Source of the DNA: an uncultured Pelagibacteraceae bacterium
Lineage (GTDB): Bacteria; Pseudomonadota; Alphaproteobacteria; Pelagibacterales; Pelagibacteraceae
Reading direction: 5' to 3'
DNA: 64,000 nucleotides
Assembly (NCBI GenBank): GCA_902550285.1
Contig: CACCYQ010000001.1
Coordinates: forward strand, 1 to 64,000
This document shows, one piece after another, positions 9,067 through 19,357 of the stretch (its first letter is position 1; each line of letters starts with the position of its first letter). Made by a program: the position numbers and the translations under genes. Below the pieces are notes generated by a model that had not been told where the DNA came from, ran no database searches, and saw nothing but the letters and a program-made list of their open reading frames with translations.

Positions 9067-10398
9067 TTATCGATCTAAAAAAGTTTTTGAAGAATCATCC
9101 ATTGCAGATGCCCATGGCGTATGATGAACTGGTGCAACAGATCCAGTCACTGGCGATGAAAAAGATTTATTCCTATAGGTCATAATATCTTCTACTTTGT
9201 GGTGTTCCCATTCTTTAAAATGCTTTCTAATTAATTCAAAATCTATTTTTGGATAATCAGACATCCCATGAAGTTCTTTTGTATATTCAGTTTGAAAATC
9301 TATCATTTGTTCTGGATTTTCTAATTTTTCTTCTAGAGCAACCCATTTATTAATATCTTTTTCTATTTCTGAGCTATTTGGAATTTTAGCTTTTCCCATT
9401 ATCACATCTCTTGCATACCACGCCTGACAATCAAACATATTAAAAGTATGAAATTGATCTTGCATACCTAAATAAAGTAATTTGTGATTATCTTGCCATA
9501 CGACACCTTTATATAATTTTGGTGGATATAATCTGTTTCTAGTTTTTAGCTTAAGATCCTCAGTTAAAAATGGGAAATGATGAAGATAACCAGAACACAA
9601 AATTATTGCATCAGCTTCTTGTTCATGCCCATCTTTAAAGATTGCTTTATTTCCAACCAGTTTATCTAAATAGTGCACTTCTTTTACTCCCTTAGGCCAT
9701 TTAAATCCCATTGGGTTATTTCTATAACCTATAGTTACACTTTTGGCTCCATACTTGTGGCATTGAAGAGCAACATCTTCTGCTGAATAACTGCTTCCTA
9801 AAACAATAACATTTTTTCCTCTGAACTCCTCTGCATCTCTAAAATCATGTGAATGCATAATTCTACCTGGAAAAGATTTCATACCAGGATATTCTGGAAT
9901 GAATGGAACTGAAAAATGACCAGTTGATACAACTACATAATCAAAAATATCTTTTGAAAATTTATCATTTTTTTTATCATGAGAAGTAATCTCAAAACTA
10001 TTCCCATCGAAAACAACTTTAGAAACACTTGTGCTAAATCTTACATTATTTTTTAGATTACCTTTTTTTACTCTGCCAGTTATATAATCATATAAAACTT
10101 CTCTCGGTGGAAATGATGGAATAGGTTTTCCAAAATGTTCATCAAACGAATAGTCGGCAAATTCCAAACATTCTTTTGGACCATTTGACCATAGATACCT
10201 GTACATGCTGTTAGGAACGGGATCACCATATTGATCAGATCCAGTTCTCCAACTATAATTCCATAATCCTCCCCAATCTTCTTGTTTTTCAAAACAAACT
10301 ATTTCAGGTATTTTTTCACCCTTCTTCTCAGCTTGTTCGAAAGCCCTTAACATCGAAAGACCGCAAGGTCCTGTTCCAATAATAGCTACTTTTGTCAT
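9067..10398 (-). CDS. tmm: Trimethylamine monooxygenase (flavin-containing monooxygenase)
   Basis: Tmm oxidises trimethylamine to TMAO with NADPH and oxygen, feeding Tdm; the family can also oxidise dimethyl sulfide. I choose the ATG at 10398 over one at 10422, because GTGPCGLS (FAD site) then starts at residue 8 and a GAGAA ribosome site lies upstream. The FMO fingerprint FPGRIMHSHDF is at 176-186 and the NADPH site GSSYSAE at 201-207. SMYRYLWSNGPKE and MQDQFHTFNMFDCQAW are typical of bacterial Tmm. The length of 443 residues is normal. It converges with gpsA and is divergent from the iron alcohol dehydrogenase. Confidence 0.93.
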   Translation of the reverse strand: MTKVAIIGTGPCGLSMLRAFEQAEKKGEKIPEIVCFEKQEDWGGLWNYSWRTGSDQYGDPVPNSMYRYLWSNGPKECLEFADYSFDEHFGKPIPSFPPREVLYDYITGRVKKGNLKNNVRFSTSVSKVVFDGNSFEITSHDKKNDKFSKDIFDYVVVSTGHFSVPFIPEYPGMKSFPGRIMHSHDFRDAEEFRGKNVIVLGSSYSAEDVALQCHKYGAKSVTIGYRNNPMGFKWPKGVKEVHYLDKLVGNKAIFKDGHEQEADAIILCSGYLHHFPFLTEDLKLKTRNRLYPPKLYKGVVWQDNHKLLYLGMQDQFHTFNMFDCQAWYARDVIMGKAKIPNSSEIEKDINKWVALEEKLENPEQMIDFQTEYTKELHGMSDYPKIDFELIRKHFKEWEHHKVEDIMTYRNKSFSSPVTGSVAPVHHTPWASAMDDSSKTFLDR

Positions 10399-10476
10399 TG
10401 AATTTTTCTCATCTAAAAACAAATTTATAAATGTATTTTACTAACAAAAAAGTAAAAATTGCAATAATATTTTATT

Positions 10477-11634
10477 ATGAAAACTAATTGGAATTACCCC
10501 ACTTCTGTATGGGTAGGTGAAAATAGAATAAAAGATTTATATGAGGCTTGTAAAAATTTAGATATATCAAGTCCATTATTTGTAACTGATAAAGATCTTA
10601 TAAATCTAGATATGACTAAAAATGTAATTTTAGATGTTAAAAAAAAATTTAGTACTTTTGCTATATTTTCAAATTTTTCAGGGAATCCTATTGGAGAAAA
10701 TGTAGAAGAAGGAGTTTCAGTATTTAAAAAAAACAAATGTGATGGAGTTATAGCTTTTGGAGGAGGTAGTGGACTAGATGTTGGTAAAGCTATTGCATTT
10801 ATGTCAGGACAATCTAGACCTATATGGGATTTTGAAGACGTAGGAGATTATTGGAAAAGAGCAAATGAAAAAAAAATTGCTCCAATTATCGCCGTTCCAA
10901 CTACAGCTGGAACTGGATCTGAAACTGGGCGAGCCTCAGCAATTATAAATAAAGAAACTGGAGTAAAAAAAATTATTTTTCATCCTAAATTTTTACCTTC
11001 AATTGTTATTTTAGATCCAGTTTTAACAGTTGATTTATCTCCAAGACTAACAGCGGCAACCGGTATGGATGCACTAGCTCACAATTTAGAAGCATTTTGT
11101 GCACCTGGCTTTCACCCAATGGCAGATGGAATAGCTATTGAAGGTATAAAATTAATAAAAAAATCCTTACTAGTATGCGTAAAAAATGGAAAAGATTTAA
11201 ATGCAAGATCAGATCTTTTGGCAGCTGCAAGCATGGGATCAACAGCATTCCAAAAAGGGTTAGGTGCTATTCATTCTTTAAGCCATCCTGTTAACTCACA
11301 ATTTAATATTCATCATGGTCTATCAAATGCAATTTTTATGCCATATGTTTTAACTTTTAATAAAAACTTAATTAAAGATAGAATTGTTTCTATTTGTGAT
11401 TATCTTAATTTGGATAAAAATTTCGATAGTTTTTTAAATTGGATTTTAAATTTGAGGAAAGAACTAAATATTCCACACAAGCTTTCCGATGTAATTGAAG
11501 TAAAAAATATAAATATAGAAAAACTATCAAAAATGGCTTTAGAAGACCCTTCAACTGCAACAAATCCTAAGAAATTGACAATTGACGATATGAAAATATT
11601 ATACGAACATAGCATTTCTGGAAAATTATTTTAA
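10477..11634 (+). CDS. Iron-containing alcohol dehydrogenase
   Basis: A group III NAD-dependent dehydrogenase of 385 residues. GGGSGLDVGKAIAF is the cofactor loop, PTTAGTGSE the conserved central block, and DALAHNLEAF plus AIHSLSHPVNSQFNIHHG supply the metal-binding Asp and His. In SAR11 an enzyme of this family in the one-carbon cluster has been linked to methanol and short-chain alcohol oxidation, which would feed formaldehyde into folate here. The ATG of the next gene overlaps its stop by one base. Substrate is inferred. Confidence 0.85.
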   Translation: MKTNWNYPTSVWVGENRIKDLYEACKNLDISSPLFVTDKDLINLDMTKNVILDVKKKFSTFAIFSNFSGNPIGENVEEGVSVFKKNKCDGVIAFGGGSGLDVGKAIAFMSGQSRPIWDFEDVGDYWKRANEKKIAPIIAVPTTAGTGSETGRASAIINKETGVKKIIFHPKFLPSIVILDPVLTVDLSPRLTAATGMDALAHNLEAFCAPGFHPMADGIAIEGIKLIKKSLLVCVKNGKDLNARSDLLAAASMGSTAFQKGLGAIHSLSHPVNSQFNIHHGLSNAIFMPYVLTFNKNLIKDRIVSICDYLNLDKNFDSFLNWILNLRKELNIPHKLSDVIEVKNINIEKLSKMALEDPSTATNPKKLTIDDMKILYEHSISGKLF

Positions 11635-12431
11635 TGAGAAATTTAAATTTATTAGTTGTCGAAGGAAACCTTCAAAAAGAAAATGAAAATTTTCGAAAAA
11701 ATGGAATCCAAACTCATGCAGAAAGTTTAAAGGATAGTCTTGAATACTATTCAAAAAATTTAAATATTGATGTGTTTAACCCATGTTCAGAGAAAAGTTT
11801 TGATAAAATATTACCAAATATTAAAAAATATGACGGGTTGATATGGGGTGGAAGTAGCTTAAACATTTATAACGATTGTATAGAAATTCGTAGGCAAATT
11901 TCATTTATGAAAGAGTGTTTTAAGAATATAAAAAAAATATTAGCAATATGCTGGGGAATGCAAGTTGCTGTAACAGCTGCTGGAGGAACTGTAAAAAAAT
12001 CTACTAATGGTGCTCATATTGGAATTGCACAAGACATTGAAATTAATGAAAATGGAGAATCTCATCCTTTATATAAATCAAAAAAAAAAAAATTTAACTC
12101 TCCAGCCTTCAATTTTGACGAAGTTGTTACACTTCCAGAAGGAACTATTCATTTAGCATCAAACAAAATCAATAAGATTCAAAGCATTAATTTTAAATCA
12201 GGAGTTAGTGATGTATGGGGATTGCAATATCATCCAGAAATAACTTATCACAAAATGATTACTCTTATTAATTTTAGAAAAGATCGTTTAATAAATGATA
12301 GAAAATGTTTTAAAAATGAATTAGAAATTAAAAAACATATTGAGTTTATAGAGCAAGAAATTAAGAAATCTGAAAAAAATTCTAGAATGCTTGAATTAAA
12401 AAATTGGCTTAATCACTTAGCAGCAGCTTAA
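11634..12431 (+). CDS. Class I glutamine amidotransferase-like protein
   Basis: This 265-residue stand-alone domain resembles the amidotransferase half of GMP synthase. The triad is visible: Cys106 in AICWGMQ, His200 and Glu202 in LQYHPEI. It would release ammonia from glutamine or cleave a gamma-glutamyl amide. It starts inside the stop of the alcohol dehydrogenase. Lying beside methylamine genes, a gamma-glutamyl-amine substrate is conceivable, but that is a guess. It is not the class II MgsA of the N-methylglutamate pathway. Confidence 0.75.
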   Translation: MRNLNLLVVEGNLQKENENFRKNGIQTHAESLKDSLEYYSKNLNIDVFNPCSEKSFDKILPNIKKYDGLIWGGSSLNIYNDCIEIRRQISFMKECFKNIKKILAICWGMQVAVTAAGGTVKKSTNGAHIGIAQDIEINENGESHPLYKSKKKKFNSPAFNFDEVVTLPEGTIHLASNKINKIQSINFKSGVSDVWGLQYHPEITYHKMITLINFRKDRLINDRKCFKNELEIKKHIEFIEQEIKKSEKNSRMLELKNWLNHLAAA

Positions 12432-14117
12432 CTAAAATAATCCTTCAATTTCACCTTTATTATTTAGTTTAATTGAATCTGCAGCAGGGATCTTGGGAAG
12501 TCCTGGCATAGTCATAATAGAACCACATATTACTACAACAAATTCTGCACCTGATGAAAGTCTAACCTCTCTCACTGGAAGAACATGGTCTGAAGGAGCA
12601 CCTTTCAAGCTAGGATCTGTAGAAAAACTATATTGAGTTTTGGCCACACAAATTGGTAGATTACCATAACCTTTTGCTTCAAAATCTTTTAATTGATCTC
12701 TAATTTTTGTATCAGCTACCACTTCACTGGCATGGTAAATTTCTTTAGCAATTGTTTCTATTTTTTTGAATAATGAAATTTTATCTTCATATAAGAATTT
12801 AAATTTATTTTTATTTTTATCACATATTTCAACAACATTTTTTGCAAGTTCTTTAGTTCCAGCACCACCATTTGACCAATGAGTACATAAAGATACTTTA
12901 ACTTTAAGATTATTACAGAAATTAATTAAAGCATTTACTTCTTTATCTGTATCAGTGATAAAATGATTTACTGCTACTGCAACAGGCAAATTAAATTTTT
13001 TTATATTACTTATATGCCTTTCTAAGTTTACTATACCTTTTTTAAGAGCATCTACATTTTCTTTTTTAAGGTCATCTTTTTTTACTCCACCGTGCATTTT
13101 TAAAGCTCTAATGGTTGCAACAATTACAACGCAATCAGGTTTTAAACCAGATTTTCTACACTTTATATCTAAGAACTTTTCTGCACCTAAATCAGCACCA
13201 AATCCAGCTTCTGTCACCACATAGTCAGATAATTTTAATCCTGTTTTTGTAGCAATAACTGAGTTGCAACCATGAGCAATATTTGCAAATGGTCCACCGT
13301 GTATTATAGCCGGATTATTTTCTAGTGTTTGAGTGACGTTGGGTCTAATGGCATCTTTTAATAAAACAGTCATTGGCCCATTCGCATTTAAGTCTTTTGC
13401 ATAAATAGGTTTTTTATCTCTGGTATAACCTATCGTAATATTTCCAATTCTATTTTCTAAATCTTTTAAATCATTTGATAAACAGAAAATAGCCATTATT
13501 TCTGAAGCTACGGTAATGTCAAATCCATCTTCTCTAGGATAACCATTTGAGACTCCTCCAAGATTTATATTTATTGATCTTAAAGATCGATCATTCATAT
13601 CCATTACTCGTTTCCAAACTACTCTTCTAACATCAATGTTTAATTTATTTCCCCAGTAAATATGGTTATCAATTAAAGCTGCTAGGAGATTGTGAGCTGA
13701 AGTTATTGCATGAAAATCACCAGTGAAATGTAAATTAATTTGTTCCATTGGAACAACTTGAGCATAACCACCTCCGGCAGCACCACCTTTCATTCCAAAA
13801 GATGGTCCTAAACTTGGCTCTCTAAGACAAACAACAGATTTTTTTCCTATTTTATTTAAACCATCACACAAACCTACAGAAGTTGTTGTTTTTCCTTCCC
13901 CAGCTGGCGTAGGTGTAATAGCTGTGACCAAAATTAATTTTCCATCTTTTTTGTTTTTTAAAGTTTCTAAATATTCAGGCTTAATTTTTGCAATATATCT
14001 TCCAATAGGGCTATAAACTTCTGCTTTGTCAGGAACATTTATTCCATCAAGAATTTCCTGAATGGGTTTCATTTTTGCAGCTCTCGCTATTTCTATGTCA
14101 GATTTGACTTTACCCAT
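12432..14117 (-). CDS. fhs: Formate-tetrahydrofolate ligase
   Basis: Fhs joins formate to tetrahydrofolate with ATP, or runs in reverse to yield ATP and formate when methyl groups are oxidised. The 561-residue chain is of normal length and has the P-loop [16 protein letters not shown] near residues 69-84 and [21 protein letters not shown]. An AGGAG ribosome site stands 8 bases before the ATG. The gene ends directly against the amidotransferase stop and is divergent from soxB, which supplies methylene-folate from sarcosine. Confidence 0.95.
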   Translation of the reverse strand: MGKVKSDIEIARAAKMKPIQEILDGINVPDKAEVYSPIGRYIAKIKPEYLETLKNKKDGKLILVTAITPTPAGEGKTTTSVGLCDGLNKIGKKSVVCLREPSLGPSFGMKGGAAGGGYAQVVPMEQINLHFTGDFHAITSAHNLLAALIDNHIYWGNKLNIDVRRVVWKRVMDMNDRSLRSININLGGVSNGYPREDGFDITVASEIMAIFCLSNDLKDLENRIGNITIGYTRDKKPIYAKDLNANGPMTVLLKDAIRPNVTQTLENNPAIIHGGPFANIAHGCNSVIATKTGLKLSDYVVTEAGFGADLGAEKFLDIKCRKSGLKPDCVVIVATIRALKMHGGVKKDDLKKENVDALKKGIVNLERHISNIKKFNLPVAVAVNHFITDTDKEVNALINFCNNLKVKVSLCTHWSNGGAGTKELAKNVVEICDKNKNKFKFLYEDKISLFKKIETIAKEIYHASEVVADTKIRDQLKDFEAKGYGNLPICVAKTQYSFSTDPSLKGAPSDHVLPVREVRLSSGAEFVVVICGSIMTMPGLPKIPAADSIKLNNKGEIEGLF

Positions 14118-14250
14118 TTCACTACTCCTATAGTATTCAAATTTCTTTGAAGTTGGATTAATATATCTTTTTAGGGATTTTTTAAAGTTCTAAAAAATAT
14201 ATATAAAAAAGATAAAGAACTATTTATACTAATTATTATAAAATTTATTC

Positions 14251-15507
14251 ATGCAAAAATATTCTGTATTTAGCCTTATTAAAAATGCTTTTAGTGGACA
14301 TAAAGATTGGGAAGTTGCCTGGAAAGATCCAACGCCTAAATCTGAATATGACGTTATTATAATAGGAGGCGGGGGCCATGGTTTGGCTACAGCATATTAC
14401 TTAGCAAAAGAACATAATATTACTAAAGTTGCCATTATCGAAAAAGGTTGGATTGGCGGAGGTAATGTTGGAAGAAACACTACCATAATTAGATCAAATT
14501 ATATGCACGATGAAAATGGTTTGTTTAGTGAATTCGGCATGGACTTGTGGAGAAATATGAGTCAGGATTTAAATTTTAATGTGATGTTTTCTCCGAGAGG
14601 AATAATTAATCTTGCACATTCTGATGCACAAATGAATGTTTATTCTAGAAGAGGAAATTCAATGCGTTTAAATGGAATTGATGCAGTACTGTTAAATAGA
14701 GATGAAGTTAGAAAAATTATTCCTATGGCAGATTTTTCTGAAAATGTAAGATTTCCGATATTTGGTGGTTTGATGCAACCAAGTGCAGGAACAGCTAGAC
14801 ATGATGCAGTTGCTTGGGGGTATGCACGTCAAGCAGACTCGATGGGTGTAGATATTATTCAAAATTGTGAAGTTACAGGTTTTGATGTTTCTAACGGAAA
14901 AATTTTAGGAATAAGAACTTCAAAGGGTAATATTAAAGCAAAAAAAATTGGTTTATGTGTTGCAGGAAGTACAAATGTTTTAGCAGAGAAATTAAATATG
15001 ACATTACCAATAGAAACACATCTTTTGCAAGCATGTGTTTCAGAACCAATTAAACCAATATTAGATAACGTAGTAACGTTTGGTGCGGGGCATTTTTATT
15101 GTAGTCAATCTGATAAAGGTGAAATGGTTATGGGTGGTGACCTTGATGGGTACAATAGTTATGCTCAAAGAGGAAATTTACCAACGTTACAACATGTATT
15201 GACAGAAGGAATAGCAATGTTTCCATTTCTAAGTAAATTAAAAATGCTTAGAACATGGGGAGGAATTATGGATATGTCTATGGATGGATCTCCAATTATA
15301 GATAAAACGCATATCGAAGGTTTATATTTAAATTGTGGATGGTGTTATGGTGGATTTAAAGCAACTCCTGCTTCGGGTTGGACTTTTGCGCATACGATAG
15401 CTCAAGACAGACCACACGAATTAAATTCTGGTTATAGTTTAAATAGATTTAGCACTGGACATTTAATTGACGAAAAAGGTCTTGGAACAAAAACTTGGAT
15501 TTCTTAA
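14251..15507 (+). CDS. soxB: Sarcosine oxidase, beta subunit
   Basis: The beta subunit holds the FAD that oxidises sarcosine. The 418-residue chain has the dinucleotide site IIIGGGGHGLATAYYLA near residues 35-51, the GGNVGRNTTIIRSNY block, and a C-terminal GWCYGGFKATPASGW. It heads a four-gene run soxB-soxD-soxA-soxG with 0, 2 and -4 base spacing. N-methylglutamate dehydrogenase (MgdABCD) has the same subunit order, so that is the main alternative; the bhmT and dimethylglycine dehydrogenase genes nearby favour sarcosine. Confidence 0.88.
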   Translation: MQKYSVFSLIKNAFSGHKDWEVAWKDPTPKSEYDVIIIGGGGHGLATAYYLAKEHNITKVAIIEKGWIGGGNVGRNTTIIRSNYMHDENGLFSEFGMDLWRNMSQDLNFNVMFSPRGIINLAHSDAQMNVYSRRGNSMRLNGIDAVLLNRDEVRKIIPMADFSENVRFPIFGGLMQPSAGTARHDAVAWGYARQADSMGVDIIQNCEVTGFDVSNGKILGIRTSKGNIKAKKIGLCVAGSTNVLAEKLNMTLPIETHLLQACVSEPIKPILDNVVTFGAGHFYCSQSDKGEMVMGGDLDGYNSYAQRGNLPTLQHVLTEGIAMFPFLSKLKMLRTWGGIMDMSMDGSPIIDKTHIEGLYLNCGWCYGGFKATPASGWTFAHTIAQDRPHELNSGYSLNRFSTGHLIDEKGLGTKTWIS

Positions 15508-15774
15508 ATGTTATATATAAAATGTCCTCATTGTGGATTAAGACCGCAAACTGAATTTTCATATGGCGGTGACGCAACAGTCAAAAGACCAGAATTAAAT
15601 AAAGAAGTTTCTGATCAAGAGTGGGATAACTTTGTTTATTTAAGAAAAAGCCCAAGAGGAAAACATTTAGAATTATGGCAACATATTTCCGGATGTAGGC
15701 AATGGATTAAAGTTGAAAGAGATACTTTAACCCATGAAATATTTACAACATTAAAAGCTAACGAAAATTTATAA
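15508..15774 (+). CDS. soxD: Sarcosine oxidase, delta subunit
   Basis: This 88-residue subunit is a small zinc protein that stabilises the complex. CPHCG at residues 6-10 and HISGC near residues 69-73 supply the zinc ligands. GGDATVKRP and the length are typical of SoxD. Its ATG follows the soxB stop without a gap. Confidence 0.88.
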   Translation: MLYIKCPHCGLRPQTEFSYGGDATVKRPELNKEVSDQEWDNFVYLRKSPRGKHLELWQHISGCRQWIKVERDTLTHEIFTTLKANENL

Positions 15775-15776
15775 AA

Positions 15777-18773
15777 ATGTCAGAGAATTTTAGATTAGAA
15801 AAAGGCGGATTAATAAATAGAAATAAAAAAATTTCATTTACATTTAATGGAAAAAAATATTTTGGTTATGAAGGAGATACATTAGCTTCTGCATTACTCG
15901 CTAACGGTGTTCATTTAGTCGGTAGAAGTTTTAAATATCATAGACCTAGAGGATTTTTTGGAGCGGGAGTTGATGAACCATATGCAATAGTTCAAATGAA
16001 TAGAAATAATGAAGTAGACCCTAATGTAAGAGCTACAGAACAAGAGTTATTTGAAGGTTTAGAGGCAAAAAGTGTTAATTGTTGGCCAAATGTTAATTTT
16101 GATATTGGCGCAATAAACAATTTTTTAAATAAATTTTTTCCTGCAGGTTTTTACTACAAAACTTTTATGTGGCCAAAAAGCTTTTGGTATAAAATTTATG
16201 AGCCGATCATTAGAAAGGCTGCAGGTTTTGGAGCAGCATCCATTAAACATGATAAAGAGAGATATGAACACAAATACGAATACTGTGATCTTTTAATAGC
16301 AGGAACAGGACCTTCTGGACTAGCAAGTGCTTATGCAGCTGCAAAAAATGGAGCAAAAATAATTTTAGCAGAAGACAAATCTAGATATGGAGGAAGCCTT
16401 CTAACCAGTGAAGTCACTATAGGAAATCAAAGCGGGCAAGATTGGGCAGAACAAATAATTTCTGAATTAAAGTCAATGCCAAATGTAATTGTAAAAAATA
16501 GATCTCAAGTTTTTGGTTATTACGATCACAATATGCTTGTTATGTCAGAAAGAGTGAGTGACCATTTACCAAAAACAGATAAATATACTCCCAAACAACG
16601 GTTGTGGTATATACGTGCAAAAGAAGTTGTCATTTCTTCCGGATCAATTGAAAGACCATTAGTTTTTGGAAATAACGATACACCAGGAGTTATGCTTTCT
16701 TCTGCAGCAAAAGAATATTTAAAAGTTTATGGAGTTTTAGTTGGAAAAAAACCAATTATATTTACAAATAATGATAGTGGATATGAAACTGCAATAGAAT
16801 TTAAAAAAAATGGAGTAGATCCAATTGTATTAGACACTAGAAAAGATGCTAATTCAGAGATTATAAAAGAGGCAAAAGAACTAAATATAAATATCAAATT
16901 TTCTTATGTTGTTGTAGCTGCCAAGGGTTATAAAAAAGTCAACTCAGCAGATATTGCAAAAATTTCTGATGATAAAAAAGTTATTAGTAACATTGAAAAT
17001 ATAAAATGTGATTGTATTTGTGTGTCAGGATTTTGGACACCAACAATTCATTTAGCTTCTCAATCAGGAAACAAAACTAAATTTAATGAAGAAATAGATG
17101 CTTTTGTTCCAAGTCATTCTAAACAAAAAGAAGTAACTTTGGGATCGGCAAATGGTGTTTTTACGTTGGAAGAAACTTTAAAAACATCTTTTGAAAAAGG
17201 AAGCGAATTATCAAAACAAATAACTAATAAAGAAAATAAAGTCCCAATTCCAACAGTTGTAGAAAAAAAATCATCAAAGTATGATAAATTTTGGTGCGTA
17301 CCATTGCCTGAAGGTAAAAATTATAAAAGATTTTTAGATTTCCAAAATGATGTTGCTGTTGCTGATATACAACTTGCTTTAAGAGAAGGCTATAGATCAA
17401 TAGAACATGTTAAAAGATATACGACTTTAGGTATGGCAACAGACCAAGGTAAAACAAGTAATCTTAACGGATTACAATTAGTGTCGGAAGTTGAAAATAA
17501 AGTAGTACCTCAAGTTGGTCATACAACTTTTAGACCTCCTTATACACCAGTTTCAATAGGAGCAATTGTTGGAAGAGAAGTTGGAAAACATGCTAAACCA
17601 ACAAGAAAATCACCAATGCATCATTGGCACGAAAAAAACAATGCAGTATTTGTTGATGCAGGTGTTTGGTTGCGTCCAAGATATTATAAACAAGGAAATG
17701 AAAACTTATTTGAAGCTTCAAAAAGAGAAGCTAAAAATGTTAGACAAAATGTTGGAGTTTGTGATGTAACAACTTTAGGTAAAATTGATATTAAAGGACC
17801 TGACGCTGCTGAGTTTTTAAATAGAGTTTATACAAACTCTTGGCTTAAACTACCCGTTGGTAAAGCAAGATATGGAGTAATGTTAAGAGAAGATGGAATT
17901 GTAATGGATGATGGCACAACAACAAGAATTTCAGAAAACCATTATCATATGACAACTACCACCGCTCAAGCTGCAAACGTTTTATCTCACTTAGAATATT
18001 ATTTGCAATTAGTATGGCCAGAATTGAATGTAAATGTAGTTTCAAGCACTGAACAGTGGGCAGGCGCAGCAATAGCTGGACCAAAATCTAGAGATGTGTT
18101 GCAAAAGTTATTTCCTGATTTAGATGTTTCAAATGAAGGCTTGCCTTTCATGGGGTATATGGAGGGAAATTTATTTGGTGTTTATGCAAAAATTTTTAGA
18201 ATTTCATTTTCTGGTGAACTTGCTTACGAAGTAAACGTTGAATCAGACCATGGTAACTTTATGTGGGAAAAAATAATGGAAATTGGAAAAGAGTTTAATA
18301 TTCAAGCATATGGAACAGAGGCATTATCCACATTAAGAATCGAAATGGGCCACGTTGCCGGATCTGAATTAGATGGACGTACAATTCCTTATGATAATTC
18401 ATTAGAAGGATTAGTTAGTAAGAAAAAAGATTTTATTGGGAAAAGATCTTTAGGTAAAAAAGCTTATGTAGCTGCAAATAGACAAAAAATAGTTGGCGTC
18501 GTTCCATTAGATAAAAAAACAAGTATACCAGAAGGTTCATATATAGTTAAAGATCCAAAAGCAAAACTGCCAAATCCAAAATTGGGTCATGTATCAGCAT
18601 CATGCTGGAGTGTAGAATACGACAATCCTTTTTCATTAGCAATTATCAAAGATGGAAAAAATATGATAGGACAAAAACTTTATGCACTGTCACCTTTAAG
18701 AAATAAATCTATACCGGTTGAAATTGTATCTTCACATTATGTAGATCCAAAAGGTGAAAGGGTTAGATCATGA
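15777..18773 (+). CDS. soxA: Sarcosine oxidase, alpha subunit
   Basis: The 998-residue alpha subunit binds NAD and, through a C-terminal GcvT-like domain, folate, so that the methyl group leaves as 5,10-methylenetetrahydrofolate. Order of parts: an Fer2_4-like domain (about 15-110, VGRSFKYHRPRGFFGAG), a Rossmann domain starting AGTGPSGLASAYAAAKNGAK near residue 176, and the GcvT domain from about 610 (RQNVGVCDVTTLGK, FSGELAYEVNVE). Length is normal for the family. Its last four bases overlap soxG. Confidence 0.9.
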   Translation: MSENFRLEKGGLINRNKKISFTFNGKKYFGYEGDTLASALLANGVHLVGRSFKYHRPRGFFGAGVDEPYAIVQMNRNNEVDPNVRATEQELFEGLEAKSVNCWPNVNFDIGAINNFLNKFFPAGFYYKTFMWPKSFWYKIYEPIIRKAAGFGAASIKHDKERYEHKYEYCDLLIAGTGPSGLASAYAAAKNGAKIILAEDKSRYGGSLLTSEVTIGNQSGQDWAEQIISELKSMPNVIVKNRSQVFGYYDHNMLVMSERVSDHLPKTDKYTPKQRLWYIRAKEVVISSGSIERPLVFGNNDTPGVMLSSAAKEYLKVYGVLVGKKPIIFTNNDSGYETAIEFKKNGVDPIVLDTRKDANSEIIKEAKELNINIKFSYVVVAAKGYKKVNSADIAKISDDKKVISNIENIKCDCICVSGFWTPTIHLASQSGNKTKFNEEIDAFVPSHSKQKEVTLGSANGVFTLEETLKTSFEKGSELSKQITNKENKVPIPTVVEKKSSKYDKFWCVPLPEGKNYKRFLDFQNDVAVADIQLALREGYRSIEHVKRYTTLGMATDQGKTSNLNGLQLVSEVENKVVPQVGHTTFRPPYTPVSIGAIVGREVGKHAKPTRKSPMHHWHEKNNAVFVDAGVWLRPRYYKQGNENLFEASKREAKNVRQNVGVCDVTTLGKIDIKGPDAAEFLNRVYTNSWLKLPVGKARYGVMLREDGIVMDDGTTTRISENHYHMTTTTAQAANVLSHLEYYLQLVWPELNVNVVSSTEQWAGAAIAGPKSRDVLQKLFPDLDVSNEGLPFMGYMEGNLFGVYAKIFRISFSGELAYEVNVESDHGNFMWEKIMEIGKEFNIQAYGTEALSTLRIEMGHVAGSELDGRTIPYDNSLEGLVSKKKDFIGKRSLGKKAYVAANRQKIVGVVPLDKKTSIPEGSYIVKDPKAKLPNPKLGHVSASCWSVEYDNPFSLAIIKDGKNMIGQKLYALSPLRNKSIPVEIVSSHYVDPKGERVRS

Positions 18774-19357
18774 AATCAGTATCAGCTTTAAATAATGTAC
18801 ATAAGCCAGGTCTTTTTGGAAATTACGAAAATAAAAACGACAAAAATTTAATAAAAATTTCTGAAATTAAAAATTTACTCATCGTTCAAATCGTTCAATA
18901 TAAAAATTCTAAAATATTGTTAGGGGATCTAAATATTGATAATTTAAAATTAAAAAATGAACCTTTAACTGTAGTTTGTAATAACGATACAAGAATTTTA
19001 TGGAATGCTCCAAATAATTGGTTTTTAGTATCAACAAAAAAAGATTTATTAAAGAGCATCACAGAAACTTTTAAAGATTCTGATTTTGCTATAACAGATT
19101 TATCTCATTCGAGAGCCATAATTGAAATAGAAGGGCAAGAAATCAAAGAAGTATTAAAAAAAGGTTGTCCTTTTAATTTTAATATTTTAAAAAAAAATAA
19201 TTCAATAAACTCATCATTTAATGGTTTGGCATTTACGGTAGATATTACTGATGACAATCCTAATAGAATAAGACTATTTGCTCTAAGAAGTTTTGGAGAG
19301 TCTTTGTATGATTCAATAACAGACGCAAGTCTTGAATATGGCTATAAATCAATTTAA
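18770..19357 (+). CDS. soxG: Sarcosine oxidase, gamma subunit
   Basis: The 195-residue gamma subunit has the weakly conserved SoxG fold. Recognisable parts are WNAPNNWFLVS near residues 80-90, DLSHSRAIIEIEG near 113-125 and the C-terminal RSFGESLYDSI. The ATG overlaps soxA by four bases (ATGA). The stop TAA shares TTAA with the stop of the converging GNAT gene. Confidence 0.82.
   Translation: MKSVSALNNVHKPGLFGNYENKNDKNLIKISEIKNLLIVQIVQYKNSKILLGDLNIDNLKLKNEPLTVVCNNDTRILWNAPNNWFLVSTKKDLLKSITETFKDSDFAITDLSHSRAIIEIEGQEIKEVLKKGCPFNFNILKKNNSINSSFNGLAFTVDITDDNPNRIRLFALRSFGESLYDSITDASLEYGYKSI

Noticed and set aside
14118-14250. Small RNA or riboswitch between fhs and soxB
   Set aside because: Only AT-rich sequence with a distant AGTTCT/AGAACT pair. 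No stable fold seen; probably just divergent promoters.
11634-19357. N-methylglutamate pathway (mgsABC/mgdABCD)
   Set aside because: The four-subunit enzyme fits sarcosine oxidase as well, the amidotransferase is class I and not MgsA, and no gmaS or mgsBC is seen. Betaine genes nearby favour sarcosine.
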